Assembly: GCF_014200755.1 (NCBI RefSeq)
Contig: NZ_JACHCM010000002.1
Location: 496,001-560,000, forward strand
DNA from: Rhodanobacter sp. ANJX3
GTDB taxonomy: Bacteria > Pseudomonadota > Gammaproteobacteria > Xanthomonadales > Rhodanobacteraceae
Direction: 5' to 3'
DNA length: 64,000 nt
Under the pieces are notes generated by a model, which saw only the letters and a program-made list of their open reading frames with translations, made no database searches and was not told where the DNA came from. Within the stretch, counting starts at the first letter, position 1. Every line of letters starts with the position of its first letter. Positions 18,478 to 27,251 of this stretch are shown in pieces. The translations under genes were made by a program, and so were the position numbers.

Positions 18478-18744
18478 ATGCTTTGGCCCATGGGCAAGGC
18501 ATCCAAACCATTGAGCGCGCGCGACGTTTTTGCGAGAAACTTGCGCCAGAGCCGGCGCATGAAAGATTTGTCGCAGGAGGCCCTGGCTCTGCAGGCGGGC
18601 CTGAGCCGCACCTATGTCTCCGAAGTCGAACGCGGCACGCGCAATATCGCCATCGACAATATGGGTCTGCTGGCAGAGACGCTTGGCGTCTCGCTGCGCG
18701 ATCTGGTCGACCCCGGCATGTTCAAGGTGCTCGGAGAGAACTAG
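18478..18744 (+). CDS. XRE-family HTH transcriptional regulator
   Basis: 88 residues, essentially one Cro/C1-type helix-turn-helix: FARNLRQSRRMKDLSQEALA then LSRTYVSEVERGTRN, ending LGVSLRDLVDPGM. Such small XRE proteins act as dimeric repressors or activators of neighbouring genes. The ATG at 18490 (MGKAS) is an equally possible start. A relative of it (47106-47387) accompanies the paralogous membrane protein elsewhere in the window. Inverted repeats upstream suggest autoregulation. Confidence 0.9.
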   Translation: MLWPMGKASKPLSARDVFARNLRQSRRMKDLSQEALALQAGLSRTYVSEVERGTRNIAIDNMGLLAETLGVSLRDLVDPGMFKVLGEN

Positions 18745-19248
18745 AAAAACGTTTGCCGGTTTGCCTGCTCGTAAAGCCTGAAACGCCCGTTGCAGGCCTG
18801 CGATCAGAGGCGACTGCAAACCCAGCCTCCGCGATCGACGATCGCAGATACCCAACACGCACACGGGCCAAACGCGCGACGCGCGCAAGGCATTCACTGT
18901 CGATAACTCACCAGCTGATCGCCACGCCTTCCGTTGCGCCGTGTTGCGTGCGCGCATCGAGTTCGGCATTGGCGGCGGCGTTGCGGCAGCCGTCCGCGAT
19001 TCAGGGGAACCCTGAATGAAAAAATCGGTCTATAGTGGCTGGCCGCAAAACGCGCTGACGGTGTGCGCGTGTTTCGTGTGGGTAATAGGCTCTTATAAGG
19101 CAGTGTCATCGAACGTTCCGAGCAGGCCCCACATAAAAGCCATGGCGATAGTGCCCGCGGTCTGGCACCACTGGACAGCGAAACGCGCGAGACCCTGGCG
19201 CGCGGCCGCTGGCGGCAGCCATCGCTGACACGTCCCACGCTGGCGCTG
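18745..19248. other. Intergenic region with open 5' extension of next gene
   Basis: 18745-19095 shows no gene. From the stop at 19096 the frame of the next gene is open and reads like real protein (ERSEQAPHKS..., LAPLDSETRETLARGRW, PSLTRPTLAL) up to its first canonical start at 19249, with AAGG before an ATC at 19108. See the following gene. Confidence 0.4.
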
Positions 19249-20151
19249 GTGCTGACGTTGGTGTTGGTACTGCACGCGCTGTTCGCGCTGGTGCTGTGGT
19301 ACGCCATGCAGGCCAAAGTATCGAATCTGGCGGCAGCGCCGGTCGAAACCGAGCAGGCGCTGGTCGTGCGTTTTATCGACCACCCCAGCGCACCGGCCGC
19401 CGCGCCGCCGCCCGTGCAACCCGCGATAGCGCCGCCGCAGGCACCGCCACCACGCGTGCGACCGGTGGTGAAAGAAAAGCCGCATCGCGATGCGATGGTG
19501 GTGCAGGATCATGAAGCGGCACCGCCGCCAGCAGCCACGCCGCCCGCTTCCAGTCTGTTTGCAAAAGACGGCTCTGTGCGGCTGGCGCCCACGCAGACCG
19601 ACTACGCCACGACGAACCCCAAGATCAAACCGGCCAAGCCGACTGACGACAGTCAGATCATGCAGCACGACTACAACCAGATGCACACCAAGACCACCCG
19701 CTTCGAAAAATATTTTCCGCCGCCGAACGAAACGGCCGGCGGCAAAGTCGGGCGGCACGTCGGCGATGCGATCAAGGCAATCGCTGCCAGCATCTGCGAC
19801 CCCAAGAAACCCGGGTTCAATCCGCTGTGCGGCACGCCGCCGATACCGCCCTCGCCGAAGGATGGCGACGAGCGCCTCAATATGCCGGCGCATTCGCTGG
19901 CCGAAGATCCGAACCCGCCCAAGCCGCCGCCGCTGTCGACCTGCTTTGCCGAGTACCGCAACACCAAGCCGCTGTCGTACGGCTGCCCGATCGATACGCC
20001 CGACCTGGCCTTCAAGGCCGAGATGCGCGAATGCATCGACTTGTTCAACGCCGGCAAGCGCCTCAAGCCGTGGTGCCCGGCCGATACGCCCAAGCGCGCC
20101 GCGGCGGAAGTATCGGCGCCGGCGGCTTCGACGAGTGCCGCGCCGCACTGA
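19249..20151 (+). CDS. Proline-rich, TonB-like membrane-anchored periplasmic protein
   Basis: 300 residues from the GTG at 19249. One N-terminal TM helix (VLTLVLVLHALFALVLWYAM) is followed by a Pro/Ala-rich linker (PAAAPPPVQPAIAPPQAPPP) and a C-terminal part with six cysteines in pairs (SICDPKKPGFNPLCGTPPIP, STCFAEYR, YGCPID, RECIDLF, PWCPAD), suggesting disulfides in the periplasm. The topology resembles TonB, but there is no recognisable TonB C-terminal domain. The frame stays open and protein-like for about 48 codons upstream without ATG, GTG or TTG, so the native start may be an unusual codon near 19108. Function unknown; no exbBD neighbours. Confidence 0.75.
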   Translation: MLTLVLVLHALFALVLWYAMQAKVSNLAAAPVETEQALVVRFIDHPSAPAAAPPPVQPAIAPPQAPPPRVRPVVKEKPHRDAMVVQDHEAAPPPAATPPASSLFAKDGSVRLAPTQTDYATTNPKIKPAKPTDDSQIMQHDYNQMHTKTTRFEKYFPPPNETAGGKVGRHVGDAIKAIAASICDPKKPGFNPLCGTPPIPPSPKDGDERLNMPAHSLAEDPNPPKPPPLSTCFAEYRNTKPLSYGCPIDTPDLAFKAEMRECIDLFNAGKRLKPWCPADTPKRAAAEVSAPAASTSAAPH

Positions 20152-20267
20152 GCATGGATCGAAGCCGGTCGGCACTCGCCCTCGTCGTTCACGACGTCAG
20201 CTTTCGCAAACCAGGCAAGCTAAGGGGCGCCGACCCGGTTAGCTCCTGGCCCCGTATCTTTCGCCGA

Positions 20268-20492
20268 TCAAAGCTCCGGCACGTCGCCCGACTCGAACAG
20301 CACGCGCGGCGTGCCGTAGTCGCCGCTGTCCTCGTCCACGTCCATGCTGTAGGCGACGACGCCGGCATGCTTGCTGGCCAGCAGCCCGGCTCGGCGTGCC
20401 GCCTCATCGGCCGTCTTGAACTGCAGCACCTGCCCCGGTTTCAAACCGTTCTTCACCCGGTCGAACGGCTGCACGACGTGGATCGTTTCCAT
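20268..20492 (-). CDS. Small hypothetical protein (74 aa)
   Basis: METIHVVQPFDRVKNGLKPG onward, 74 residues, acidic, with a central EAARRAGLLASKHAGVVAYS and tail DEDSGDYGTPRVLFESGDVP. The pattern (basic-aromatic strand, KTADEAARRA helix, VVAYS strand) is like the small protein at 39643-39849 and resembles the short proteins that add an alpha/beta SPOR- or DUF-like hairpin. GGGAAAA precedes the ATG. No family named. Possibly a cytosolic stress-related small protein; single gene. Confidence 0.65.
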   Translation of the reverse strand: METIHVVQPFDRVKNGLKPGQVLQFKTADEAARRAGLLASKHAGVVAYSMDVDEDSGDYGTPRVLFESGDVPEL

Positions 20493-20892
20493 AGGTTTTC
20501 CCGGGTGGTGGCGTGCGTGAGTGACTCGACGATCGGCAAGCGGTGCCGCGTGCTTGTCGTTATAGAGAGAGCGCATTCTGATCCAAAATTCAGAGCGGCG
20601 GTTTTTACCCGGCAAACGCAGAGACGGCAAAGCGGTCAAAGTCGTTCCAGGCGCATCGCCCTTACCCGAGCCGCGTATCGCTGCATCGACAGCCTGCCCC
20701 ATCGAGCCTGGCATCGACAAACTCCGTTGACCGTCCGCCCAATTGAAGCCCTTGTAGACCGAAACGGTTTAGCTGCGCCCACGAGCCGGAGTCATAGGGA
20801 ACATCGTGACGCATACCGCAGCGTAAATCACACCGCGCCTAGAAAACGACGACCGTGCACGCGGCCGTATATCTCGCTAGCCAGCCGACCGG

Positions 20893-22041
20893 TTAGGCCA
20901 GCTCCAGGCGATTGCCGCCCTGGGCTTTGGCACGGTAGAGCGCACGATCGGAAGCCGCCAGCAGACCCGCCAGGGAAGACGCATCCTGATCGAGCTGCGC
21001 CAGGCCCACGCTTACGGTGGCCGCCAGTGGCATGCCACAGACGCCCGCCGCCGCGGCCGCGGCAAACTGTCTGACCAGGGCTTCGCCGATCTGGCGGGCC
21101 TCCTCGCCATGCCGGCCAGGCAGCAGCGCCACAAACTCCTCGCCACCCATGCGCGCCAGCACCACCGGCTCGCCCAGAACGGTCCGCGCCGTGTCGGCGA
21201 AGGCCTGCAGCACCGAGTCGCCGGTGTCATGGCCGTACTCGTCATTGATCTGCTTGAAATGATCCAGATCGAACGCCAGCAGCGACAGTGGCCCCCGCGC
21301 ATGCTTCGCGCGCATCAGCCGCTCGCTTTCCTCGAAAAACCAGCGCCGGTTGCCCAACCGCGTCAGGTAGTCCGTGCGCGAATCGCGCAGTAGTTCGCCA
21401 TGCGCTTCCTCACGCACCAGCCGCAGCACCGCCATCGGCAGCACCACTGAAAACAGCACGCCCTCGTACATAGTCAGCCAGCCGGCCAGCAGCAGCCCAG
21501 CGGGCCCGTGACGAGAGACCCACCAGGGCAGCAGGGAGCAGCGCAAGGCATACGTCAGGGCGTGCACGGCCATCACCGCGGCCACAATGTACCGCGCGCG
21601 CAGCTCCCTGTCGGGGTCGATGCTCAGGGCATCGCACATGGCCAGTACGCAGATCAGCGCGATCGGACCCGCACTCACATACATCCACATGGCGGTTTGC
21701 GCCTGCGGCCCCGCCAACAGCCAGGACGCCAGCATAAGCAGCCAGAGCGCCAGCGAGGCGATCAAGTGACGGCGCCCGACAAAACAGGCCAGCCCATTCC
21801 ACACCAGCAGGTAGCCGGCCACGATGACCAAGTTGGCCGACGCTGCGCCAACGCCGCCGAACAGATGATCCCGAACGGTCGCGATCGTGCACCCCACCGC
21901 CAGCGTGGTGTAGCCAATGGCCAGCAACCTCAGCGGGCGGCGGCGCGCCGAGTTGATCTGCGCCTCCCACAGCGTAAGCGCCGCACTGGCCAGCAGTGTC
22001 CCCACCACGAGGTAATAAAGCGTTGGAAGATCAACATGCAT
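20893..22041 (-). CDS. Membrane diguanylate cyclase (GGDEF)
   Basis: 382 residues. An N-terminal membrane domain of about six helices (residues 7-205) is followed by a GGDEF domain (about 215-380): DSRTDYLTRLGNRRWFFEES, AFDLDHFKQINDEYGHDTGD, and the active site ARMGGEEFVALLPG. GGEEF is a permitted active-site variant, so it should make c-di-GMP from two GTP. The position of the RxxD inhibitory site upstream of GGEEF reads LGEP, so product inhibition is probably absent. No partner gene adjacent; it may oppose the HD-GYP protein encoded at 9508-11514. Confidence 0.95.
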   Translation of the reverse strand: MHVDLPTLYYLVVGTLLASAALTLWEAQINSARRRPLRLLAIGYTTLAVGCTIATVRDHLFGGVGAASANLVIVAGYLLVWNGLACFVGRRHLIASLALWLLMLASWLLAGPQAQTAMWMYVSAGPIALICVLAMCDALSIDPDRELRARYIVAAVMAVHALTYALRCSLLPWWVSRHGPAGLLLAGWLTMYEGVLFSVVLPMAVLRLVREEAHGELLRDSRTDYLTRLGNRRWFFEESERLMRAKHARGPLSLLAFDLDHFKQINDEYGHDTGDSVLQAFADTARTVLGEPVVLARMGGEEFVALLPGRHGEEARQIGEALVRQFAAAAAAGVCGMPLAATVSVGLAQLDQDASSLAGLLAASDRALYRAKAQGGNRLELA

Positions 22042-22280
22042 CGGCGGCGTGCAGGGATACGCCGCGTTATCAGCGACCGCGTCATTTTACGATGAAAACC
22101 TGGGCACAGCACCGTGAGCATGCCCATGCCATGCTGGAGCCGAGATCAGGGATCCGGGGAAGAGCCTGATCACATGGGCAGCACCGTTTGCGTATTCCGA
22201 TCGAACCCACCACCGATTCCACACTCAAACCGGCCACCCGAAATGCTCTCAAACCGGCCAGCCCTGGGGCGCAGGACCGC

Positions 22281-23075
22281 CTACACATGCTCAAGCGTGA
22301 TCGGCTGGGTTCGGTGAAAAGCGCCGCCGTCAAAATCCACCATCGCGATAGTGCCGGGCCGCGCATAGGTGTACATGCCGGTCGACGTGTAGTGCCGGCC
22401 AAGTGGGAGCGCTTTCGGATCGGCCATCTCGACTTCGACGGAATAGCCGGTGAACTAAGGAGCGGTGCCGACGAATTCGAAGGCACCTGCCTTGCGCACC
22501 GCACTTCGGCCACCATCGCAACCGACGAGCCAGCGTCCGCGAAAAGTCTCCCCACCTGCGCGAACGGTCACCTCTTCGCCTGATGCGTGAAACTCGTCGG
22601 CGCTGAAGCCACGCCTAATTTCGGCCCCCATGGCGCTGGCTCGGCGGGCCAGGACTGTTTCGAGCGTCTCCAATGCGACGGCCATGCTGGTGCCGGCCGG
22701 GCTTGTCAGGCGATAAGGCCACTTCGAGGTGTCGATGTCGTCGTGATAGAACGGGATACCCGCAAAATGGCCGGCTGGCCGGCGCGGCTGTTCCATCCAG
22801 GGTGCGGTTTTTGCAGTACTGTCTGCGCCGTCATTCGCACGCTGCGCTGCAACGACCTCGTCCAGCAATCCACGGCTGTAAAGGGCTTCAAGGGTGCCCG
22901 CCGAAAGGCCACGCATTCCAAACGGCATGCGCTTCAAGGGAGAGTGTGGATCTTCGGATCGCTCCAGCACTAGGACCGACAGGTCCAACAGGCGCAACTC
23001 GCAAGCGAGAAACAGGCCGACGGGGCCGCCGCCGGCAATGACGACGTCATGGATATCTGGATGATGCTTGTGCAT
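22281..23075 (-). pseudogene. FAD-dependent aromatic monooxygenase, decayed
   Basis: The minus strand from ATG 23075 (GGAG 10 bases upstream) encodes a PheA/TfdB-type flavin monooxygenase N-terminus: VVIAGGGPVGLFLACELRLL (FAD GxGxxG), LKRMPFGMRGLSAGTLEALY, and GRWLVGCDGGRSAVRKAGAF (DG motif). Codon 207 is a TAG (22455-22457), after which the same frame continues with family sequence (FTGYSVEVEMADPKALPLGR, YTYARPGTIAMVDFDGGAFH) to a second TAG at 22281. The C-terminal third, including the GD motif, is missing. Two in-frame TAG codons where GAG and CAG are likely ancestral, plus the truncation, make it a pseudogene. Confidence 0.88.
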
Positions 23076-24436
23076 GAACTGCTCCTCTGTCGATGTCCGA
23101 CCGGAGCGTTCTTCAGAAGGAGAACCACACGGACGAACGTATAGACGCCTGAATGGCGTCACATGTTCGTCGTGGGGATCTTGTGCACGAAGCCAAAGAG
23201 CAGAGCTTTCGTTACCGAAAGGACTTGGGCTTACCAAACCAAGTCTGCCTTTTCCGACGCGCCATTTTGCCATTGACGATGAAGCGGCAACAAGCAGCGG
23301 CGGTCAAGGCCACTGCAACCTTGCAATGGCCGAAACGGGGGCGACGCACACCAAACAGCGGTCGGTGAACGGCCAAGAAGATACGGTCTGCCACCTAAGA
23401 TGCCGCCGCAAAGCGGACGCTCGCCAACGGCAAAAATGGGTCGAACAGCGACCATCAAGCGTCACTCGCCAGTCGACGAATCGGCGGACGCCGGCGATCG
23501 GTCAGTAACCGGCCAACAACCGCCCGTCGGCTACCACAATCGCATGCCGCAAAGCAGTCATTGGCTGTGTCAATTGGGAACGTTGCTGGCGGCGGCTTGA
23601 GTTGGCGGCCGCTTCTCAAGCTCTCTTTTTTAACTCCGTATGCCCAGCAAGGTTCACGCTGGTCCTTTCGATCGAACAACGCCTTAGTCACGGATACGCA
23701 TTCTGGAATTGACAGTCGCTAGGGGCGAGCTTTAAGGACTTGGGCCAAGGGACTTCGAGAAAGAGCGAGGCAAGTCACCCTTGTTGAATCGATTCGGAAT
23801 ACTGGGTACACGCCGCCTTTCCATTCCACGAAGACTACGCGCATGGCACTTCAGGATTCTTGCGGGAAAGCCATTCAGCTGAATCCAATCGGAGGGGTTG
23901 CTGCATCTGAGCAATTAATACCGCCATATCGGCTGATGGCCTAGAGAGAGAACCTGCCAACATTCTGGACGTCTAAACGTTTTCTGGTCGATCGCCAGAC
24001 ACCGACGACACCGGTGAACGAGTGAGGTCTCAGGGCGCGATTTATACCGAGGTCTGTGTCAGCACCATCAATGCAACAAGACCGTTTACGGAAATGCAGT
24101 CTGGCAAGGTTCAACGCCACACGCACTGACACGCACGACGCAATATAGAGAACAACATGATGGCCAACTAAAAGCCTGAAAGCTCGGGGCAAGAGCATCA
24201 AGCGGGCAGTATTGACGGGAAGTCTCTTACGGAATTGTTAGGCATTGTCGCCAATACTATTGGAGAAGCTTGCTGCCGGATAAGCAAAACGCACGAACCG
24301 CGGTGCGCCTCGAAGAAAGTACAAGCCAGCGCAGAAAGCGATTGCGAACGCACAGTTACCCCGACGCATTCTCTCGGCGATCCCATCTCGCGTATTAAAC
24401 TTGCGCAGATCACTGTGCCGTCGACTCGGAAACCCC
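23076..24436. other. Gene-poor 1.36 kb with degenerate repeat-like DNA
   Basis: No ORF has family character. At 23280-23530 the DNA has short G-rich hairpin motifs of the kind GGTCG-AACAG-CGACC and CGGTCGGTGAACGGCC, which look like a decayed dispersed non-coding repeat; a similar motif (AATGGGTCGGTTTCTGCC) recurs at about 39265. 23900-24436 is AT-richer than the flanks. Confidence 0.5.
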
Positions 24437-24721
24437 ATGAGCTATCTAGAGCTGCATCATTTCTTGCCGCACCTCAACGAGATCTTCGCGAGCAGCTATA
24501 ACGATGAACCGGTCGCCTTCATTCTGGTGGAGGCGACGCCGCTGGGCATGACATCAGCTTCCCGTCAGCCCTTTAGTCTCCTGTTTTTTTGTGAGAGAGC
24601 GGAAGTCATGCCGCAAAGCCTTTATCAGCTGCGGCATTCCATCATGGGCGACTTCGCTATTTTTATGGTGCCCATCGCTCGGCAAGCAAATGGGTTTATC
24701 TATCAAGCAGTATTCAATTGA
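24437..24721 (+). CDS. DUF6916-like small protein of the tail-collar locus
   Basis: 94 residues, beginning MSYLELHHFLPHLNEIFASS. The pattern FSLLFFCERAEVMPQSLYQL RHSIMGDFAIFMVPI and the terminal YQAVFN fits DUF6916, small beta-rich proteins usually found beside Microcystis-type tail-collar genes, which is exactly the context here. It converges on the GNAT gene with a 19-nt overlap. Role unknown; possibly a chaperone or capping partner of the tail-collar proteins. Weak RBS. Confidence 0.72.
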   Translation: MSYLELHHFLPHLNEIFASSYNDEPVAFILVEATPLGMTSASRQPFSLLFFCERAEVMPQSLYQLRHSIMGDFAIFMVPIARQANGFIYQAVFN

Positions 24722-25272
24722 TCCGCCGACCAGCGCATGGTCAGGTGTGAAGAGCTGCCGTCGTCGAGGTCGACTATGCAGAAGCCCAGTCGTTCGTAGA
24801 GCCTGCGCGCAGCGGTATTGCGCCGATCGACATGCAGAACCATGCCGCGTCCGAGCGAGCCTGCCTCCATTTGGGCACGCTTGATCAACAGGCCGCCAAT
24901 ACCTTGATTTCGGATCGCTTCGATCAGCGTGATATCGACGATAAGGAATTCGAGCATATCGCGCAGGAGGTATAACCGCCCGATCGACTCGCCATCTCGT
25001 TCGATCAGCAGAAACTCGGCGGTACCAAAAAAGCTCACGTAGTGGCGATGCTGAAGGTCAAACTGGTCGTCGAGGAATTTCTGCTTGAACTCGACCGGCC
25101 ACGGCACGGATGCCAGCTCGGCGGCTCGCGTCTGCGCGTAGAGCATGCGCAGGAATGCCATATCGGCGTCTACGATGGGGCGTAAGGTGATGCCGCGCGC
25201 GTCAAGTTCCACCGGCGTACGCAATCGGTCGCCGCGCGCTTCGGGGAAAGAGGGTGACGCCACGTCGCTCAA
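24703..25272 (-). CDS. GNAT-family N-acetyltransferase
   Basis: 189 residues. The acetyl-CoA-binding motif A reads VDITLIEAIRNQGIGGLLIK, followed by MVLHVDRRNTAARRLYERLG, the classic C-terminal GNAT signature. The start codon is TTG, overlapping the stop of the preceding tail-collar gene (TTGA), so translation is probably coupled. GNAT genes recur beside tail-collar/DUF6916 clusters, so it may acetylate one of those proteins; this is inference. The target is unknown. Confidence 0.9.
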   Translation of the reverse strand: MSDVASPSFPEARGDRLRTPVELDARGITLRPIVDADMAFLRMLYAQTRAAELASVPWPVEFKQKFLDDQFDLQHRHYVSFFGTAEFLLIERDGESIGRLYLLRDMLEFLIVDITLIEAIRNQGIGGLLIKRAQMEAGSLGRGMVLHVDRRNTAARRLYERLGFCIVDLDDGSSSHLTMRWSADQLNTA

Positions 25273-25802
25273 CCGAAATTGGGGAACGCGCCCTGCAACG
25301 CGATGCAGTAGTTCAACGCGAGGTAGGGCTGGCGATTTTCATGCGGCTGCCCACCGCCGGTTACGCCGACCGTTATGGGTGCAAAACTGGTATTGGGCGT
25401 TATACCGTTGACGAATGGGTTCACGTTCTCCGGGGGTATCAGCGCGTAATTCGCCGCCGGTGAAGGGCTTCGCTTGGCCGTGTCGGGTTGATTGAACACG
25501 TTCAAACTATGGGTATGGGAAGGGATGGTAGACGTCGTCAACGCCACCCCATTCTCGCCAAACGTTTCGCCGATAGTGCGCGAGCTCAATCCCGGTCCGG
25601 TACCCTGGCTGCATGGCGCACGCGCGGTAAGGTTGGGTAAGTTGAAGGTGGTTCGTCCGTCGCCGCCGTAGGCGGTGCCGATCAACGAAAAAAGGGCGTT
25701 GAACTGCCTGATCTGTAAGGTCGCACCATTGCATAACGCCCATCCGACGGGCGCGAAGTTAAATGCAAATAACTGGATTTCACCCAAATACGGCTCGGTC
25801 AT
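25269..25802 (-). CDS. Phage tail-collar domain protein (MDP-like) 3
   Basis: 177 residues. The N-terminal signature EPYLGEIQLFAFNFAPVGWA LCNGATLQIRQFNALFSLIG and YGGDGRTTFNLPNLTARAP is the phage T4 gp12-like tail-collar domain of Microcystis-dependent (MDP) proteins. The C-terminus has the conserved TGGGQPHENRQPYLALNYCI ending GAFPNFG. No signal peptide. Last of three tandem paralogues; its stop overlaps the GNAT start. In phages this fold forms trimeric fibres that bind receptors; the bacterial stand-alone versions have no settled function. Confidence 0.93.
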   Translation of the reverse strand: MTEPYLGEIQLFAFNFAPVGWALCNGATLQIRQFNALFSLIGTAYGGDGRTTFNLPNLTARAPCSQGTGPGLSSRTIGETFGENGVALTTSTIPSHTHSLNVFNQPDTAKRSPSPAANYALIPPENVNPFVNGITPNTSFAPITVGVTGGGQPHENRQPYLALNYCIALQGAFPNFG

Positions 25803-25854
25803 ATCGCTCTCCTCAAGATGTTAGCGTCGCGGCTATTCGATGCTTGCGCTCGAC

Positions 25855-26385
25855 TCAACTCGGCGACGGATAAATGCCGGCCCAGGCAATGCAGAACGAC
25901 CCGGTCAAGGTCGGCATCGTGTTGTCGTGTGGTTGGTTGGCGCCGATAGCACTGATCGTGGTGGGAGACATGGCATAGGAATGCGCACCCGTGAGATCGC
26001 TGGCATAAAGGAGATCGCCGCTGACCGTACCCAGCTCGACACTGCTCGACAGTGCGTTGCCGTTCGCGAGGCCGGTCGTCGCGGCAAACGTATGGTTGTG
26101 CGAGGGCAGATTGGGCGTAAGCAACGTCACGCTCTCGCTACCGCTGTACTCGCCTAGAACGCGCGGCGACAGACCGGCTCCTCTGCCCATGTTGATGGGG
26201 AGGCGCCCACGCATATCGGGTACGGCAAACGTGCTGACGCCATCGCCCCCGAAGGTGGTTCCAAGCAAGGTGAAAAGCGTTTCGTAATCCGAAATGGGCT
26301 TTAGGCTGCCGTCACAGGCAAACCAGCCGGTTGGAATACGTGAAAAAGCGAACAGCCGGATTTCTCCGAGATAAGGCGTGCTCAT
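25855..26385 (-). CDS. Phage tail-collar domain protein (MDP-like) 2
   Basis: 176 residues, paralogue of its neighbours: TPYLGEIRLFAFSRIPTGWF ACDGSLKPISDYETLFTLLG, then FGGDGVSTFAVPDMRGRLPI, and the C-terminal ANQPHDNTMPTLTGSFCIAW. The middle part carries LPSHNHTFAATT, the His-rich loop typical of tail-collar fibres that could bind metal along a trimer axis. Middle gene of the tandem, 52 nt from the next. Confidence 0.93.
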   Translation of the reverse strand: MSTPYLGEIRLFAFSRIPTGWFACDGSLKPISDYETLFTLLGTTFGGDGVSTFAVPDMRGRLPINMGRGAGLSPRVLGEYSGSESVTLLTPNLPSHNHTFAATTGLANGNALSSSVELGTVSGDLLYASDLTGAHSYAMSPTTISAIGANQPHDNTMPTLTGSFCIAWAGIYPSPS

Positions 26386-26421
26386 GGCTTGGCTCCCGTG
26401 CGGACTTGGATGCTGAAACGG

Positions 26422-26955
26422 TCAATTACGCGACGGAAAAATGCCGTATAGCGCGATATTGAAATTGAGTACGCCGTAGGGCTGCATATTTACATGCGGC
26501 TGACTGCCCCCCGATAACCCAATCGTCTGGCCGTTCAACACCACTTGCGGCCCCGAGGAGGGCGCGTAGATCGATTCCGATCCGCTGCCCGCGTACATCG
26601 CGTTGGTAGGGTTTTTGATCGCACCGGCGTTTGTCGACCCCAGGGCCGTATGCGTATGCGCCGGCAGATTCTGCGATACCAAAGTGACCGTTTCGGCCCC
26701 CCCGACCTCGCCCTGCGTATACGCCGGCGGCTGCCAGTTGGGATCCACCGACGCCCCCGCACCTACCGCGGCTCGCCCTTGCAAGTTGGGCAGTGCGAAG
26801 GTAGTGCGGCCATCGCCGCCATATTGCGTTCCGAGCAGCGAAAACAGAGCCTGAAACTGGTTGATCGGCAAAAGCTGACCGTTACAGGCTGCAAAACCGC
26901 GGGGCACAAAACCGAAGCCCGCCAGCATGATTTGCCCCATATAGACCTGAGCCAT
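26422..26955 (-). CDS. Phage tail-collar domain protein (MDP-like) 1
   Basis: 177 residues, first of the tandem: QVYMGQIMLAGFGFVPRGFA ACNGQLLPINQFQALFSLLG, TQYGGDGRTTFALPNLQGRA, the His loop LPAHTHTALGST and the C-terminal GGSQPHVNMQPYGVLNFNIA. It closes with GIFPSRN. About 300 bp of divergent promoter region separate it from the giant autotransporter. The three paralogues differ in the middle, as expected if they form a heteromeric fibre or tip. Confidence 0.93.
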   Translation of the reverse strand: MAQVYMGQIMLAGFGFVPRGFAACNGQLLPINQFQALFSLLGTQYGGDGRTTFALPNLQGRAAVGAGASVDPNWQPPAYTQGEVGGAETVTLVSQNLPAHTHTALGSTNAGAIKNPTNAMYAGSGSESIYAPSSGPQVVLNGQTIGLSGGSQPHVNMQPYGVLNFNIALYGIFPSRN

Positions 26956-27251
26956 GGATATTTCCCTTGAAGGATGCGCGTCCTCGCGCCGCGCTAATGT
27001 GTAACACGCTTGCCGTAGTTACAAGTGCATGTTTTTTTTGGTGCGTCGCAACTAAAGCCCGTGACTATTTACAGGCACTTTTATTTATACCCATTTCTTG
27101 CTTCAATCTCCTCGGGGAATTACGAAGCCTGGAAGTCTTACTGCCGATCAGAGCGCAGAGCTTGTCGATTGCAGGGTATCCAGAGTCGTCACTGCAGCCA
27201 TGACATCGCAACGATGTCGAACGCTGTGGAAAACAGGGAAGAGGGGCCAAT

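Noticed and set aside
18460..18969. 169-codon minus ORF over the XRE gene
   Set aside because: Antisense to a clear HTH gene; no family features.
23231..23458. Short minus-strand ORFs such as GERPLCGGILGGRPYLLG
   Set aside because: This reads like translated repeat DNA, with motif repetition on both strands and no RBS.
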